Shown: in pieces, positions 35,088-42,464 of the stretch | Position numbering within the stretch: position 1 is the stretch's first letter | Layout: every line of letters begins with the position of its first letter | DNA from: CAKZQX01 sp034437035 | Lineage (GTDB): Bacteria; Chloroflexota; Chloroflexia; Chloroflexales; Chloroflexaceae | Assembly: GCA_034437035.1 (NCBI GenBank) | Contig: DAOTUI010000072.1 | Location: 78,926 to 142,925, forward strand | Length of the DNA stretch: 64,000 nucleotides | Direction: 5' to 3' | Program-made: the position numbers and the translations under genes | Notes under the pieces: model-generated | What the model was told of the DNA's origin: nothing | Database searches by the model: none | Seen by the model: the letters and a program-made list of their open reading frames with translations, nothing else

Positions 35088-35600
35088 CAATCAGTGATGC
35101 CAACGGGTGGGTGAAGATGAAACCCACCCAGATCAATCAGGGTGTCAAGCATGGCAACCAGATTGGTTGTACTCATACTCAGTATGGGGAACAAACAGGA
35201 GCGGCGCAAGGGTCGGTCATACCTGTGCAACGGTTTCCATTTCGCTGCTCGTCATTGCGTTATTCTTTCCGTTTTTCAGGATCAAAAAGGTATATCATCG
35301 AGTTTGTCGTTCGCTGATAAATCTGCGCGTTTTAACTCTACCGGGATTGCTATAGTATAGCCGGTTTTCAGTTTCGCAAAGAGGAGAATGGTTCGGCTAT
35401 GGAGTGCAGGAGCATAGCTCCCGGCAACTGCTTACCGCGAACATCTTAGACGGCAGCATGGCTGCCGCACGCCAAAATGAGCCGCGTTGGACAAACGTTA
35501 GAATGGCCCGGCGGTGGCTCCGACTGCCGACACGCCTGCCGGATCTGTGCTATACTTACACTTGTACCGCATTACAGACGTATCCGAGTGAGAGCAACTG
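35088..35600. other. Intergenic region before the DEAD-box helicase
   Basis: There is no convincing gene. A GGGTGGGT/ACCCACCC hairpin lies at 35105-35129 and GGCAGC-AT-GGCTGCC at about 35452-35467. A TATACT (35551-35556) is a possible -10 box for the helicase transcript. Confidence 0.5.
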
Positions 35601-35625
35601 CCCTGCCGGGTGTGGCAGGGTTTTT
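35601..35625 (+). promoter_or_regulatory. Terminator-like attenuator hairpin in the helicase leader
   Basis: The stem CCCTGCC/GGCAGGG with a 6-nt loop is followed directly by five T. It lies 45 bp after the probable -10 box and 31 bp before the helicase start codon, so a transcript from this promoter must read through a canonical intrinsic terminator to express the gene. Confidence 0.6.
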
Positions 35626-35656
35626 AGCTGTTATAGAGTGGAGTATCGCTATTTCC

Positions 35657-37312
35657 ATGACCATATCTTTTGAAACGCTGGGGTTACGGCCTGAACTGCT
35701 TCAGGCGATTAGCGAGTCGGGCTATACCCAGCCAACACTTATTCAGGAAAAGACCATTCCGATCCTGCTGGAGGGCGGCGATGTGCTGGGGCAGGCCCAG
35801 ACCGGCACCGGCAAGACGGCCGCGTTTGCGCTGCCTCTGCTGCACACGCTTGATCTGGAAACGCCCGGTGTGCAGGGGTTGGTGCTGACGCCAACGCGTG
35901 AACTGGCGCTCCAGGTGTCCAACGCGGTCTATCGCTACGGCCAGCATCGCAAGGTCCAGGTGCTGCCGATCTATGGGGGGCAGTCCTACAGCCGCCAGAC
36001 CCGCCGCCTGGAACGGGGCGTGCATATCGTGGTCGGGACGCCGGGGCGTACCCTGGACCTGATCCGCCAGGGGTTGCTCGATCTGCACAGTGTGCGCTAC
36101 CTGGTGCTGGACGAGGCCGATGAGATGCTCAAAATGGGCTTTATCGACGATGTCGAGGCAATTATGAGCGAGACACCCGAGAACCGCCAGACGGCGCTCT
36201 TCTCGGCCACGCTGCCGCCGCCCATTCGCCGCCTGGCCGATGGCTATATGCGCGAGCCGCAGTATATCACCACGGGCGAGAGCACCCGCACTGTTGCGCA
36301 GACCGAGCAGCGCTACTACCTGCTGGACGAGTCCTCCAAGATCGGGGCAGTGACCCGCCTGCTCGAAGTGGAGGATATCAAGAGTGCGCTGATTTTTACT
36401 CGCACCAAGGTCGGCGCGGCGGAACTGTCCGAGACGCTGCTGGCGCGGGGCTACTCTGCCGAGGCGCTGCATGGCGATCTCACACAGATGGCGCGTGAGA
36501 TTGTGCTGCGCCGTTTTCGCCAGGGTCAGGTATCCATTCTGGTGGCAACCGACGTGGTTGCGCGCGGGTTGGATATTCAGGATGTCTCGCATGTGATCAA
36601 CTTTGATATGCCTTTCGACGCTGAGGATTATGTGCATCGCATCGGACGCACGGGACGGGCCGGACGTTCCGGCGTGGCGGTTACGCTGGTGACGGCACGT
36701 GAGGTACGGCGGCTACGCTCGATAGAGACCTTTACCCGGCAGTCGGTGATACGCGCGACGCTGCCCAGTGCCGCCGAAGTGCAGGCGCGGCGCGAGGAGC
36801 GTTTCCGGCAGGATCTTGACCAACTGTTGACCCAGACGGATCTGGATGATGCGCGTAGCCTGGTGGCGGATCTGACTGCTGTCGGGTACGATCTGACTGA
36901 GGTTGCCGCCGCCGCCATTCATCTGGCGCGTTCGGAGGAAGCCCAGCGGCCGATTGACGAGGTGCGGGAGTTGTCGGAGCGGCATGAACGCGCCGAGTCG
37001 GGGCGTAAGCGCCGGGCCAGCCGATCCGCTGATGGAACCCGCCAGCCGCGCCGGTCGCGCCAGGGTGTACAGGAACCGGGCATGGTGCGGCTGACGCTGG
37101 ATCTGGGCCGGGCCCACGGTATCCGTCCCGGTGATGTTGTCGGGGCAATTGCGAGCGAGGCCGGGATACCGGGGCGCGGGATTGGCGCTATTGATATTCG
37201 CCAGAACCAGACCTTTGTCGATGTTAACGAACGGCATGCCGATAAAGTGCTGCGCCAGATGCGCCGCAGCCGACTGCGGGGACAGGCCATGAACCTGGTC
37301 CGCGCCGAGTAG
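35657..37312 (+). CDS. DEAD-box ATP-dependent RNA helicase with DbpA-type RNA-binding domain
   Basis: The protein has 551 aa from ATG 35657 (MTISFETLGLRPELLQAI); the open frame back to 35477 crosses the promoter and attenuator and is rejected. Motifs in order: Q motif (F...GYTQPTLIQ), AQTGTGKT, PTRELALQV, TPGR, VLDEADEML, FSATLPP, and the C-terminal HRIGRTGRAGRSG. The last ~75 residues (MVRLTLDLGRAHGIRPGDVVGAI through IDIRQNQTFVDV) form a DbpA-type RRM. A basic linker (SGRKRRASRSADG) precedes it. CshA/DeaD enzymes unwind mRNA and rRNA, often in the cold. Confidence 0.93.
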   Translation: MTISFETLGLRPELLQAISESGYTQPTLIQEKTIPILLEGGDVLGQAQTGTGKTAAFALPLLHTLDLETPGVQGLVLTPTRELALQVSNAVYRYGQHRKVQVLPIYGGQSYSRQTRRLERGVHIVVGTPGRTLDLIRQGLLDLHSVRYLVLDEADEMLKMGFIDDVEAIMSETPENRQTALFSATLPPPIRRLADGYMREPQYITTGESTRTVAQTEQRYYLLDESSKIGAVTRLLEVEDIKSALIFTRTKVGAAELSETLLARGYSAEALHGDLTQMAREIVLRRFRQGQVSILVATDVVARGLDIQDVSHVINFDMPFDAEDYVHRIGRTGRAGRSGVAVTLVTAREVRRLRSIETFTRQSVIRATLPSAAEVQARREERFRQDLDQLLTQTDLDDARSLVADLTAVGYDLTEVAAAAIHLARSEEAQRPIDEVRELSERHERAESGRKRRASRSADGTRQPRRSRQGVQEPGMVRLTLDLGRAHGIRPGDVVGAIASEAGIPGRGIGAIDIRQNQTFVDVNERHADKVLRQMRRSRLRGQAMNLVRAE

Positions 37313-37346
37313 GAACGTTCAGGGAGCGGGCGCAGGTCCGGTGGAG

Positions 37347-38027
37347 TTATGCGGGTAGTATCACCAGAACTGCGCCCAGTAGTGTCGCAATCGTAATCAC
37401 CGTCAGCATCCCCGTCGGTGTATCCAGCGGGTGGGGCGAAGCCGGGTAGCGCAACGCTACCGCCAGGCCCACCAGGATCGTCGGCAGCGCCAGCACCCCG
37501 GCAAACAACGTCAGCGAGACGACCACCGCGCCTGTGCAGAGACTGCGAAGACGTGCCCGCGCCGCCCGGGCGGCATGCACAAACAGCGGGTCAAGCCAGA
37601 CCATCACCCCGATGGGGACGGCAAAGGTCGCCACGATGTACGCCCCGGCATAGAGTGCCGGCTGCGCCACGGGTGATCCGCCCACTGCCCAGATCTGTTC
37701 AGCCGGTAGCGCCAACCCCAGGAACAGGCTAATCGTCCCCACATGAATGACCTGATCCAGCAAGAAGCTCACAATTGACGGGCCGGGAACCATCCGCCCG
37801 TAATGCACCTTCCACCAGTCAGCAGCAATATGCACCGCCGTAATCCCCAGCATCAGCGGCCAGAGCGCCAGGGTTGCCGGGTCGAGCAGCGGCAAGAGCA
37901 GCATACAGAGCAGCACAATGCCCCCATGCAGCAGCAACCCGTACCAGTGCTGCTTCCGCACCACCAGCCAGTAGGGTTGCAACACAAAGTCGGCCACCAG
38001 ATGCGCCAGCAGAAAGAGATAAAACAT
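37347..38027 (-). CDS. DUF3307 family membrane protein
   Basis: The protein has 226 aa from ATG 38027 (MFYLFLLAHLVADFVLQPYWLV), with GAGG 9 nt upstream; an in-frame ATG at 38150 adds a non-membrane leader overlapping the repeat. DUF3307 proteins start with this L-x-A-H-x-x-A-D-F-x-L-Q motif and have several membrane helices. Here ILHGGIVLLCMLLLPL, ITAVHIAADWWKVHYG, FLLDQVIHV and further hydrophobic segments are visible; the H/D-rich helices may bind a ligand or metal. Function is unknown. It converges on the helicase gene (34-bp gap). Confidence 0.85.
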   Translation of the reverse strand: MFYLFLLAHLVADFVLQPYWLVVRKQHWYGLLLHGGIVLLCMLLLPLLDPATLALWPLMLGITAVHIAADWWKVHYGRMVPGPSIVSFLLDQVIHVGTISLFLGLALPAEQIWAVGGSPVAQPALYAGAYIVATFAVPIGVMVWLDPLFVHAARAARARLRSLCTGAVVVSLTLFAGVLALPTILVGLAVALRYPASPHPLDTPTGMLTVITIATLLGAVLVILPA

Positions 38028-38098
38028 GATATACCTCACAAACACTGTTCTTCTATGATCAGAAAAACAATGCACGAATAGCTTCTTACCTTTATGTA

Positions 38099-38289
38099 CA
38101 CGACGTACGCAGTGGGTGCTCAAACCAGAGGTTTTATCCCGGTAGCACAATGCATTCTGCCTGCGGCAGCATGGTACTCTTTTTCACAAAAATTTGCTCA
38201 CGGAGCAAATTTTTGTGAAAAAGATCTGGGTTCTTCCGCCCTGCCGGAGGCGAGATCCGCTTTCAAACGCGTGACTGCGTAACGCCTGT
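38099..38289 (+). repeat. PAL200 palindromic repeat, copy E7
   Basis: Ends are CACGACGTACGCAGT and ACTGCGTAACGCCTGT-like. Arms are GCCTGCGGCAGCATGGTAC and CCGCCCTGCCGGAGGCG. The central stem CTTTTTCACAAAAATTTGCT pairs with AGCAAATTTTTGTGAAAAAG around CACGG. It is in direct orientation, 72 bp upstream of the DUF3307 gene start. Confidence 0.9.
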
Positions 38290-38300
38290 TTTTTAGACAA

Positions 38301-38415
38301 TAGAGTCTATGCACAATAAGCGGATGTGGCTTCCCAATGGGCTAAAAAGACAACCTTACCTGGTGGTGTTTAGCGCATTCTGATGCGGTTTCGTGCTTAT
38401 TGTGCATAAGCTCTA
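38301..38415. mobile_element. 115-bp MITE-like element with 21-bp inverted ends
   Basis: TAGAGTCTATGCACAATAAGC (first 20 bp at 38301-38320) and GCTTATTGTGCATAAGCTCTA (last 20 at 38396-38415) are inverted repeats with two mismatches. The interior has no coding capacity. It lies 11 bp after PAL200 copy E7 and looks like a non-autonomous IS derivative. Confidence 0.72.
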
Positions 38416-38573
38416 ATCATTTGCTTCTGGTGTAAAGACCAGGCAGGCTCATACCGGGGTGACAACACCGGAAGGACAGACGGCTTTTTGCCGATAGGGA
38501 CGCGCAGAAGTATGTCCGCAATGCGCGTCTTTACCATTGCATTCCATCCAAAAACCCTGCCGCCTGCACAACA
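38416..38573. other. Spacer with a diverged copy of the GGACGCGC hairpin repeat
   Basis: A reverse-complement relative of the 19380 repeat (AGGGACGCGCAGAAG, then GTCCGCA) is at 38491-38520, and a GGCTTTTTGCC hairpin lies at about 38482-38492. There is no gene. Confidence 0.5.
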
Positions 38574-39260
38574 TCAATATTCAGGCAGGGCGTGCTGAAG
38601 CTGCCCCAGATCGAGAATGCGCACGCACGCCCGCTCCACTTGAATCAACCCCTGATCGCGCAGATTGGCAAGCACCCGGTTAACCGTCTCGCGCGTCGTT
38701 CCCGACAGGCTGGCAAGATCATCCTGGGTCAGATGCAACTCGATACTGGTTGCGCCGCCGTTTGTGACGCCATAGCGGGCCGCCAGGTTGAGCAGTTGAT
38801 GCACTACCCGCTGTGGGGCGGTGTAGTTTGCCAGATGCCCGGCGTAGGTGTTGCTACTGCGCAGGCGGGCTGCCAGCGTCTCCAGAATGGCGATGGCAAT
38901 CGCGGGATGCTCCGTGACGATTGGCACAAAATCGGTGCGGTGCAGCGTCAGCGTTCGGGTTGGCACCATCGCCTCGGCACTGGCCGAACGTGGCTGGTTA
39001 TCCAGCAGCGCCAACTCACCGAAGAAATCCCCGGTGCGAAAAATTGTCACCGACAACTCCTGCCCGGTTTCACCGCTGGTGTAGATGCGCACCTGACCAT
39101 TTGCAATAATGTAGAGCACACTGCCAGGACTCCCCTGGTGAAAAATCGTTTCGCCCCGCTTGAAGGTCGCATTTCCCAGGCGTGCAGCCAGCAGATCAAG
39201 CTGATCATCGCTGAGACGCGAGAAGGGAGCGACACTCCGCAGCAGTTTTTGTTTATTCAT
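38574..39260 (-). CDS. Crp/Fnr family transcriptional regulator
   Basis: The protein has 228 aa. The cyclic-nucleotide-binding-like domain has FKRGETIFHQGSPGSVLYIIANGQVRIY and GDFFGELALLDNQPRSASAEA. The C-terminal winged helix has LHLTQDDLASLSGTTRETVNRVLANLRDQGLI, the Crp-type recognition helix. No Fnr-type Fe-S cysteines are present at the N-terminus. The cAMP pocket shows GELALLDNQPRSASAEA instead of the strict GELAL...R-S/T of Crp, so the ligand is uncertain. A TCAC-N5-GTGA dyad lies about 75 bp upstream at 39333-39345. Confidence 0.92.
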   Translation of the reverse strand: MNKQKLLRSVAPFSRLSDDQLDLLAARLGNATFKRGETIFHQGSPGSVLYIIANGQVRIYTSGETGQELSVTIFRTGDFFGELALLDNQPRSASAEAMVPTRTLTLHRTDFVPIVTEHPAIAIAILETLAARLRSSNTYAGHLANYTAPQRVVHQLLNLAARYGVTNGGATSIELHLTQDDLASLSGTTRETVNRVLANLRDQGLIQVERACVRILDLGQLQHALPEY

Positions 39261-39332
39261 TGCGCGCCTCCTGGCTGACCACTGAGATATTTCTAGTATA
39301 GAACGCTTTTGCGCAGCGCACTATGATCGCTG

Positions 39333-39345
39333 TCACGCATTGTGA
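39333..39345. promoter_or_regulatory. Weak candidate Crp/Fnr-type dyad
   Basis: TCAC, five bases, GTGA lies 72 bp upstream of the Crp/Fnr gene. The half-sites are in the inverse order of the classical GTGA-N6-TCAC box, so autoregulation by this site is a guess. Confidence 0.2.
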
Positions 39346-39482
39346 TAATCGGCTCAGGAAATACAACCAGCGACGGTTGGCGGGCAGCCCGACCGTCGCA
39401 ACCGATGCGTTGCGCACTACCCGCAGAACTATCATACCAGGGAAGGCTTACCAAAATGATGCATGCGGTTACGATCAGGTGA

Positions 39483-39750
39483 TACGACGTACGCGGTGGG
39501 ATCCGGATCACGAATAACGCGAAATAAGCGAAAAGCGCGAAACTGCTGGTGCTGACATGCGTTACACGAGCCTATGTTCAATGGGGAATGGCGCCTCTAG
39601 CCGGACCGAAGAAACCCGCTTTTTCACAAAAATGTTGCACTTTATGCAACATTTTTGTGAAAAAAGATCAAAATGTACCACGCTGCCGCAGGCCAAGACT
39701 GCCTTTGTGGATGTACATGTCTGATTTGTATGCCCATTGCGTAACTCGTA
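39483..39750 (-). repeat. PAL200 palindromic repeat, copy E8 (degenerate, with CACGAA insert)
   Basis: Ends are TACGACGTACGCGGTGG and ATTGCGTAACTCGTA. The left arm is degraded (GCGCCTCTAGCCGGACCG), the right is GTACCACGCTGCCGCAGG, and the centre TTTTTCACAAAAATGTTGCA pairs with TGCAACATTTTTGTGAAAAA. An extra ~60 bp near the left end carries ATCACGAATAACGCGAAAT, as in copy E11, defining a subfamily. Confidence 0.8.
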
Positions 39751-39809
39751 TATGTGAAACAGCAGAGCGCGTTGAAGAGGGAAAATTCTCCAGGGGATGT
39801 TGCCGGTAA

Positions 39810-39892
39810 GGACGTGCGGCTGCGCGTCCGCCTCATTTTGGCAGGAGTTACCTGGTACGGTCTGTTCCGTCCTGATGACCGCGTAACTCCGG
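39810..39892. repeat. Hairpin GGACGTGCGGCTGCGCGTCC and internally deleted PAL200 copy P3
   Basis: The hairpin at 39810-39829 is related to the GGACGCGC repeats at 19380. Next to it, CAGGAGTTACC (39842) and GACCGCGTAACTCC (ending about 39890) are PAL200-like ends with only ~30 bp between them, as if the core had been deleted. Confidence 0.55.
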
Positions 39893-39993
39893 TAACTTGT
39901 GTGACAGTAAAATGGATAAAGAAAAGAAATACAACCAGGAAAAACCTGCACAGAGCACGAGCAAGGTCTTCCTGGTTGTAGAGGTGCAGACTG

Positions 39994-40857
39994 CTAGAGC
40001 GGGCTTTCGGCGACCCGGCCGCTGTGGTTGCGTGGTGCAGAGTAGACCGCTTCGCCGTCGCCTTCCGGTTCGCTGTAGGTGTTGGCAACCAGATCTTCGC
40101 CCAGGGCAATCTGGTTTGAGGTGGCAACGGACCAGGCCATTGTCGCATCAAGCAGATTTTCGATCAGGGGCACCCAGGCTTTGCGAATGTAGTGTGCAAC
40201 CAGGTAGGACCGCTCGATGGGGTTCGGTATCTGGGCCACCATCGGCACAATCTCTTTCTTCTGCGTACCACCGCGTGCCACCTCTGCGCCCGGCCCCAGG
40301 GGAATGCTGCATGCATAAAATGGCGGATTGAGCGGCGTCTGACCTTGCTGGGCGCGCAGTCGGTCAATCGCGTCCAGCACATCGTACTGGCGCATCAGCG
40401 CCTCGAGCATATCGCCGGTCAGGGTACTCTTTACCGAGACCAGCAGCGGCTCGGTATAGCCAACCTCAAGCAGCGGTCGCATCAATGCGCGCAACTTGAG
40501 CACCGACTGGGGCCGGCCATCCGGCAGCGTCCGCCAGGCATAGGCGATGCCGTAGCGCTCCGGGTCGGTGCGCATCTCACCAATGCTTTGAACGCCCTCG
40601 GCAATCACAAACAGATCCGCCGTTTCAACCGCCCAGTGCGTTACCAGGTTGCCACCACTATGCCGGATCGTGACGGTACTGAAGCCCGCCTGCTGCATGG
40701 CTTCGTCCAGTGCCTCCACCCGTCCGGTCTGGATCAACCACCCGGCGTAGATGCTGCGCTGCTGCGTCTGCAGACCCGTTGACCATTGCAGCAACGGATC
40801 GGCCACACGCGCCAGCGGTCGTCGTGCCGGGCCCCGCGAGAACGATACTTCTTCCAT
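39994..40857 (-). CDS. Conserved-looking hypothetical protein (287 aa)
   Basis: The protein is soluble, with no signal peptide or membrane segment. The N-terminus is polar and basic (FSRGPARRPLARVADPLLQW). A region WAVETADLFVIAEGVQSIGEMRTD is followed by GYTEPLLVSVKSTLTGDMLEALMRQYDVLD, then QKKEIVPMVAQIPNPIERSYLVAHYIRKAWVPLIENLL. That layout hints at an interaction or nucleic-acid-related protein, but I recognise no family. The ORF is long with normal GC codon use. An A-T-rich stretch with GGCAAC lies upstream; the tail after 39994 runs into repeat-rich spacer. Confidence 0.55.
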   Translation of the reverse strand: MEEVSFSRGPARRPLARVADPLLQWSTGLQTQQRSIYAGWLIQTGRVEALDEAMQQAGFSTVTIRHSGGNLVTHWAVETADLFVIAEGVQSIGEMRTDPERYGIAYAWRTLPDGRPQSVLKLRALMRPLLEVGYTEPLLVSVKSTLTGDMLEALMRQYDVLDAIDRLRAQQGQTPLNPPFYACSIPLGPGAEVARGGTQKKEIVPMVAQIPNPIERSYLVAHYIRKAWVPLIENLLDATMAWSVATSNQIALGEDLVANTYSEPEGDGEAVYSAPRNHSGRVAESPL

Positions 40858-40965
40858 ACGTTGCCTCTATCCTTACCAATGCGCTTCCCCGTTCTGCGCC
40901 CCGCAGGTGTCCACGGTAGCTGAGGATAGTATAACACATCTGTTCTCTTTTGCCAACAGGAGGTT

Positions 40966-41030
40966 ACAGATTACGGATTACGCGTTGCGAACTACAGACT
41001 ACGGACTACGGACTACGGATTACAGACTAC
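40966..41030. repeat. Short tandem repeat of GACTACG/GATTACA words
   Basis: Seven- to eight-base words (GATTACGG, CTACAGA, CTACGGA) are repeated head to tail about eight times over ~65 bp between two genes on the minus strand. The array overlaps the last bases of the GNAT gene at 41027. Confidence 0.7.
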
Positions 41031-41815
41031 AACCGAAACCGTACAAAGGCAAAGCGTTCGGCGGGCCAGAAGCCCAGTCGTCGGTAGGCGGCATAGGCGC
41101 TGTTGTTGGCGGTCATAACCAGCAGGTAGACGCGTGGGGCCAGGGTAAAACCGGTGCGGGCCAGAGTACTGACGCAGGCGCGCGAGAATCCCTGGCGGCG
41201 GTAGGCCGGGTGGGTCACAACATTGCCGATTTCAATCACATCGGTGGTGGCAAAGTGGGTTGCGGCCATTGCGACAAGCTGCTCAGCGACAAATGCGCCA
41301 AAGGCGGGTCCATTTGCCAGAATGCCGGGACGCCAGGCAACCATGCCGCCCTGCTCTGCCAATGCCTGCATTGCCGGCAGATCCGCTTCTTGCAATCGCC
41401 GGATATCGGGTAGTTCGTGCGGTTTGAGCGTCTCCGGTTCGACCACCATCTGCCACTCTAACTCCAGCGACTCAACCTGGACATATTGGGACAACTGCCG
41501 GGCGCGATGTTCGGGGACGACTGTGCTGATCGTGTCGGTACGCAGCGCGGGAACACGCTCGGCCAGCGCTGCCAGCAGTGTCGGCAACGGGTCGCCCAGT
41601 TCGGCCACGAAGGTCACTGCCGGAAAGGGCAGATCGCGGTAGTGGGAGGCCACTCCCTGGATCAGTCCCCGGCTGTGGGCCACCACAACCGCACAGTTTG
41701 TGCGTAGTTGTGTCAGGTTCGAGAGGGGAATAGCATTGCGGTAAGGTGCCCGGCGCAGATACTCCAGCGCATGCGGCTGCCGGACATTATCAAGATCCGA
41801 GATCTCTAAGGTCAT
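41027..41815 (-). CDS. GNAT family N-acetyltransferase (two-domain type)
   Basis: The protein has 262 aa from ATG 41815 (MTLEISDLDNVRQPHALEYLRRAPYRNAIPLSNL). The open frame continues to 42232, but that part is PAL200 copy E9 and spacer, so it is not coding. The C-terminal half is a GNAT domain: VIEIGNVVTHPAYRRQGFSRACVSTLA is motif A, followed by VYLLVMTANNSAYAAYRRLGFWP. The N-terminal half resembles the extra domain of FR47-type or DUF4081-like acetyltransferases. The substrate is unknown. Confidence 0.85.
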   Translation of the reverse strand: MTLEISDLDNVRQPHALEYLRRAPYRNAIPLSNLTQLRTNCAVVVAHSRGLIQGVASHYRDLPFPAVTFVAELGDPLPTLLAALAERVPALRTDTISTVVPEHRARQLSQYVQVESLELEWQMVVEPETLKPHELPDIRRLQEADLPAMQALAEQGGMVAWRPGILANGPAFGAFVAEQLVAMAATHFATTDVIEIGNVVTHPAYRRQGFSRACVSTLARTGFTLAPRVYLLVMTANNSAYAAYRRLGFWPAERFAFVRFRL

Positions 41816-42053
41816 AGCTTGTCTCCAGACGCGATCAGGCACACTCCACACGAATGCAGCCAGGCATAAGCCGAGGTTCCAGGCAAGCAGGCTTACCTCC
41901 ACTTTATTGTACGCAGCCTGGCACCATCCGGCAACCTGGAGCCTGTTAAGAAATTCTTTACGCTCATTTAACGCCTTCTTAACTTGAGCTAACAAATCAT
42001 TAAATAACCAAACATATACTGAATTCTGTGTGTACTCCTGACGACAATTACTG

Positions 42054-42251
42054 ACACGAGTTACGCGGTTGACATGCAAACCGGACGTTTCACCCGATGG
42101 AAGCTCGATTCGCCTGCGGCAGCGTGGTACGTTTTGATCTTTTTCAAGAAATTTTGGCGCTATGCGCCAAAATTTCTTGAAAAAGAATGTCCTGTTCCGC
42201 CCTGCCGGAGGCGACATGCTCTTCTGGGACAATGACCGCGTAAGTCGTGTC
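42054..42251 (+). repeat. PAL200 palindromic repeat, copy E9
   Basis: Ends are GACACGAGTTACGCGGT and ACCGCGTAAGTCGTGTC, an almost perfect 17-bp inverted pair. Arms are CGCCTGCGGCAGCGTGGTAC and CCGCCCTGCCGGAGGCG. The central stem CTTTTTCAAGAAATTTTGGC pairs with GCCAAAATTTCTTGAAAAAG around GCTATGC. It is in direct orientation and the best-preserved copy. Confidence 0.95.
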
Positions 42252-42254
42252 TAT

Positions 42255-42452
42255 GACACGAGTTATACGGTATAGACTGTTTCAGCCTCGTACCAGACCC
42301 AAAAGCCGGTTTCGCCTGCGGCAGCATGGTACTTTTTATCTTGTTTCACAAAATGTTGCACATAGTGCAAGACTTTTGTGAAACAAGATGGTTTCTTCCG
42401 CCCTGCCGGAGACAGAATTTCCTGCCGGGTCAACGACCATCTAATTCCTGTC
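42255..42452 (+). repeat. PAL200 palindromic repeat, copy E10
   Basis: It begins 3 bp after copy E9 in the same orientation. The left end is GACACGAGTTATACGGT; the right end is degraded (ACCATCTAATTCCTGTC). Arms are CGCCTGCGGCAGCATGGTAC and CCGCCCTGCCGGAGACAG. The central stem begins TTGTTTCACAAAATGTTGCAC. It ends 12 bp before the stop codon of the metalloprotease gene. Confidence 0.9.
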
Positions 42453-42464
42453 TGTAACGGCATC

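Noticed and set aside
41816..42232. N-terminal extension of the GNAT protein
   Set aside because: The added residues are a translation of repeat copy E9 and spacer.
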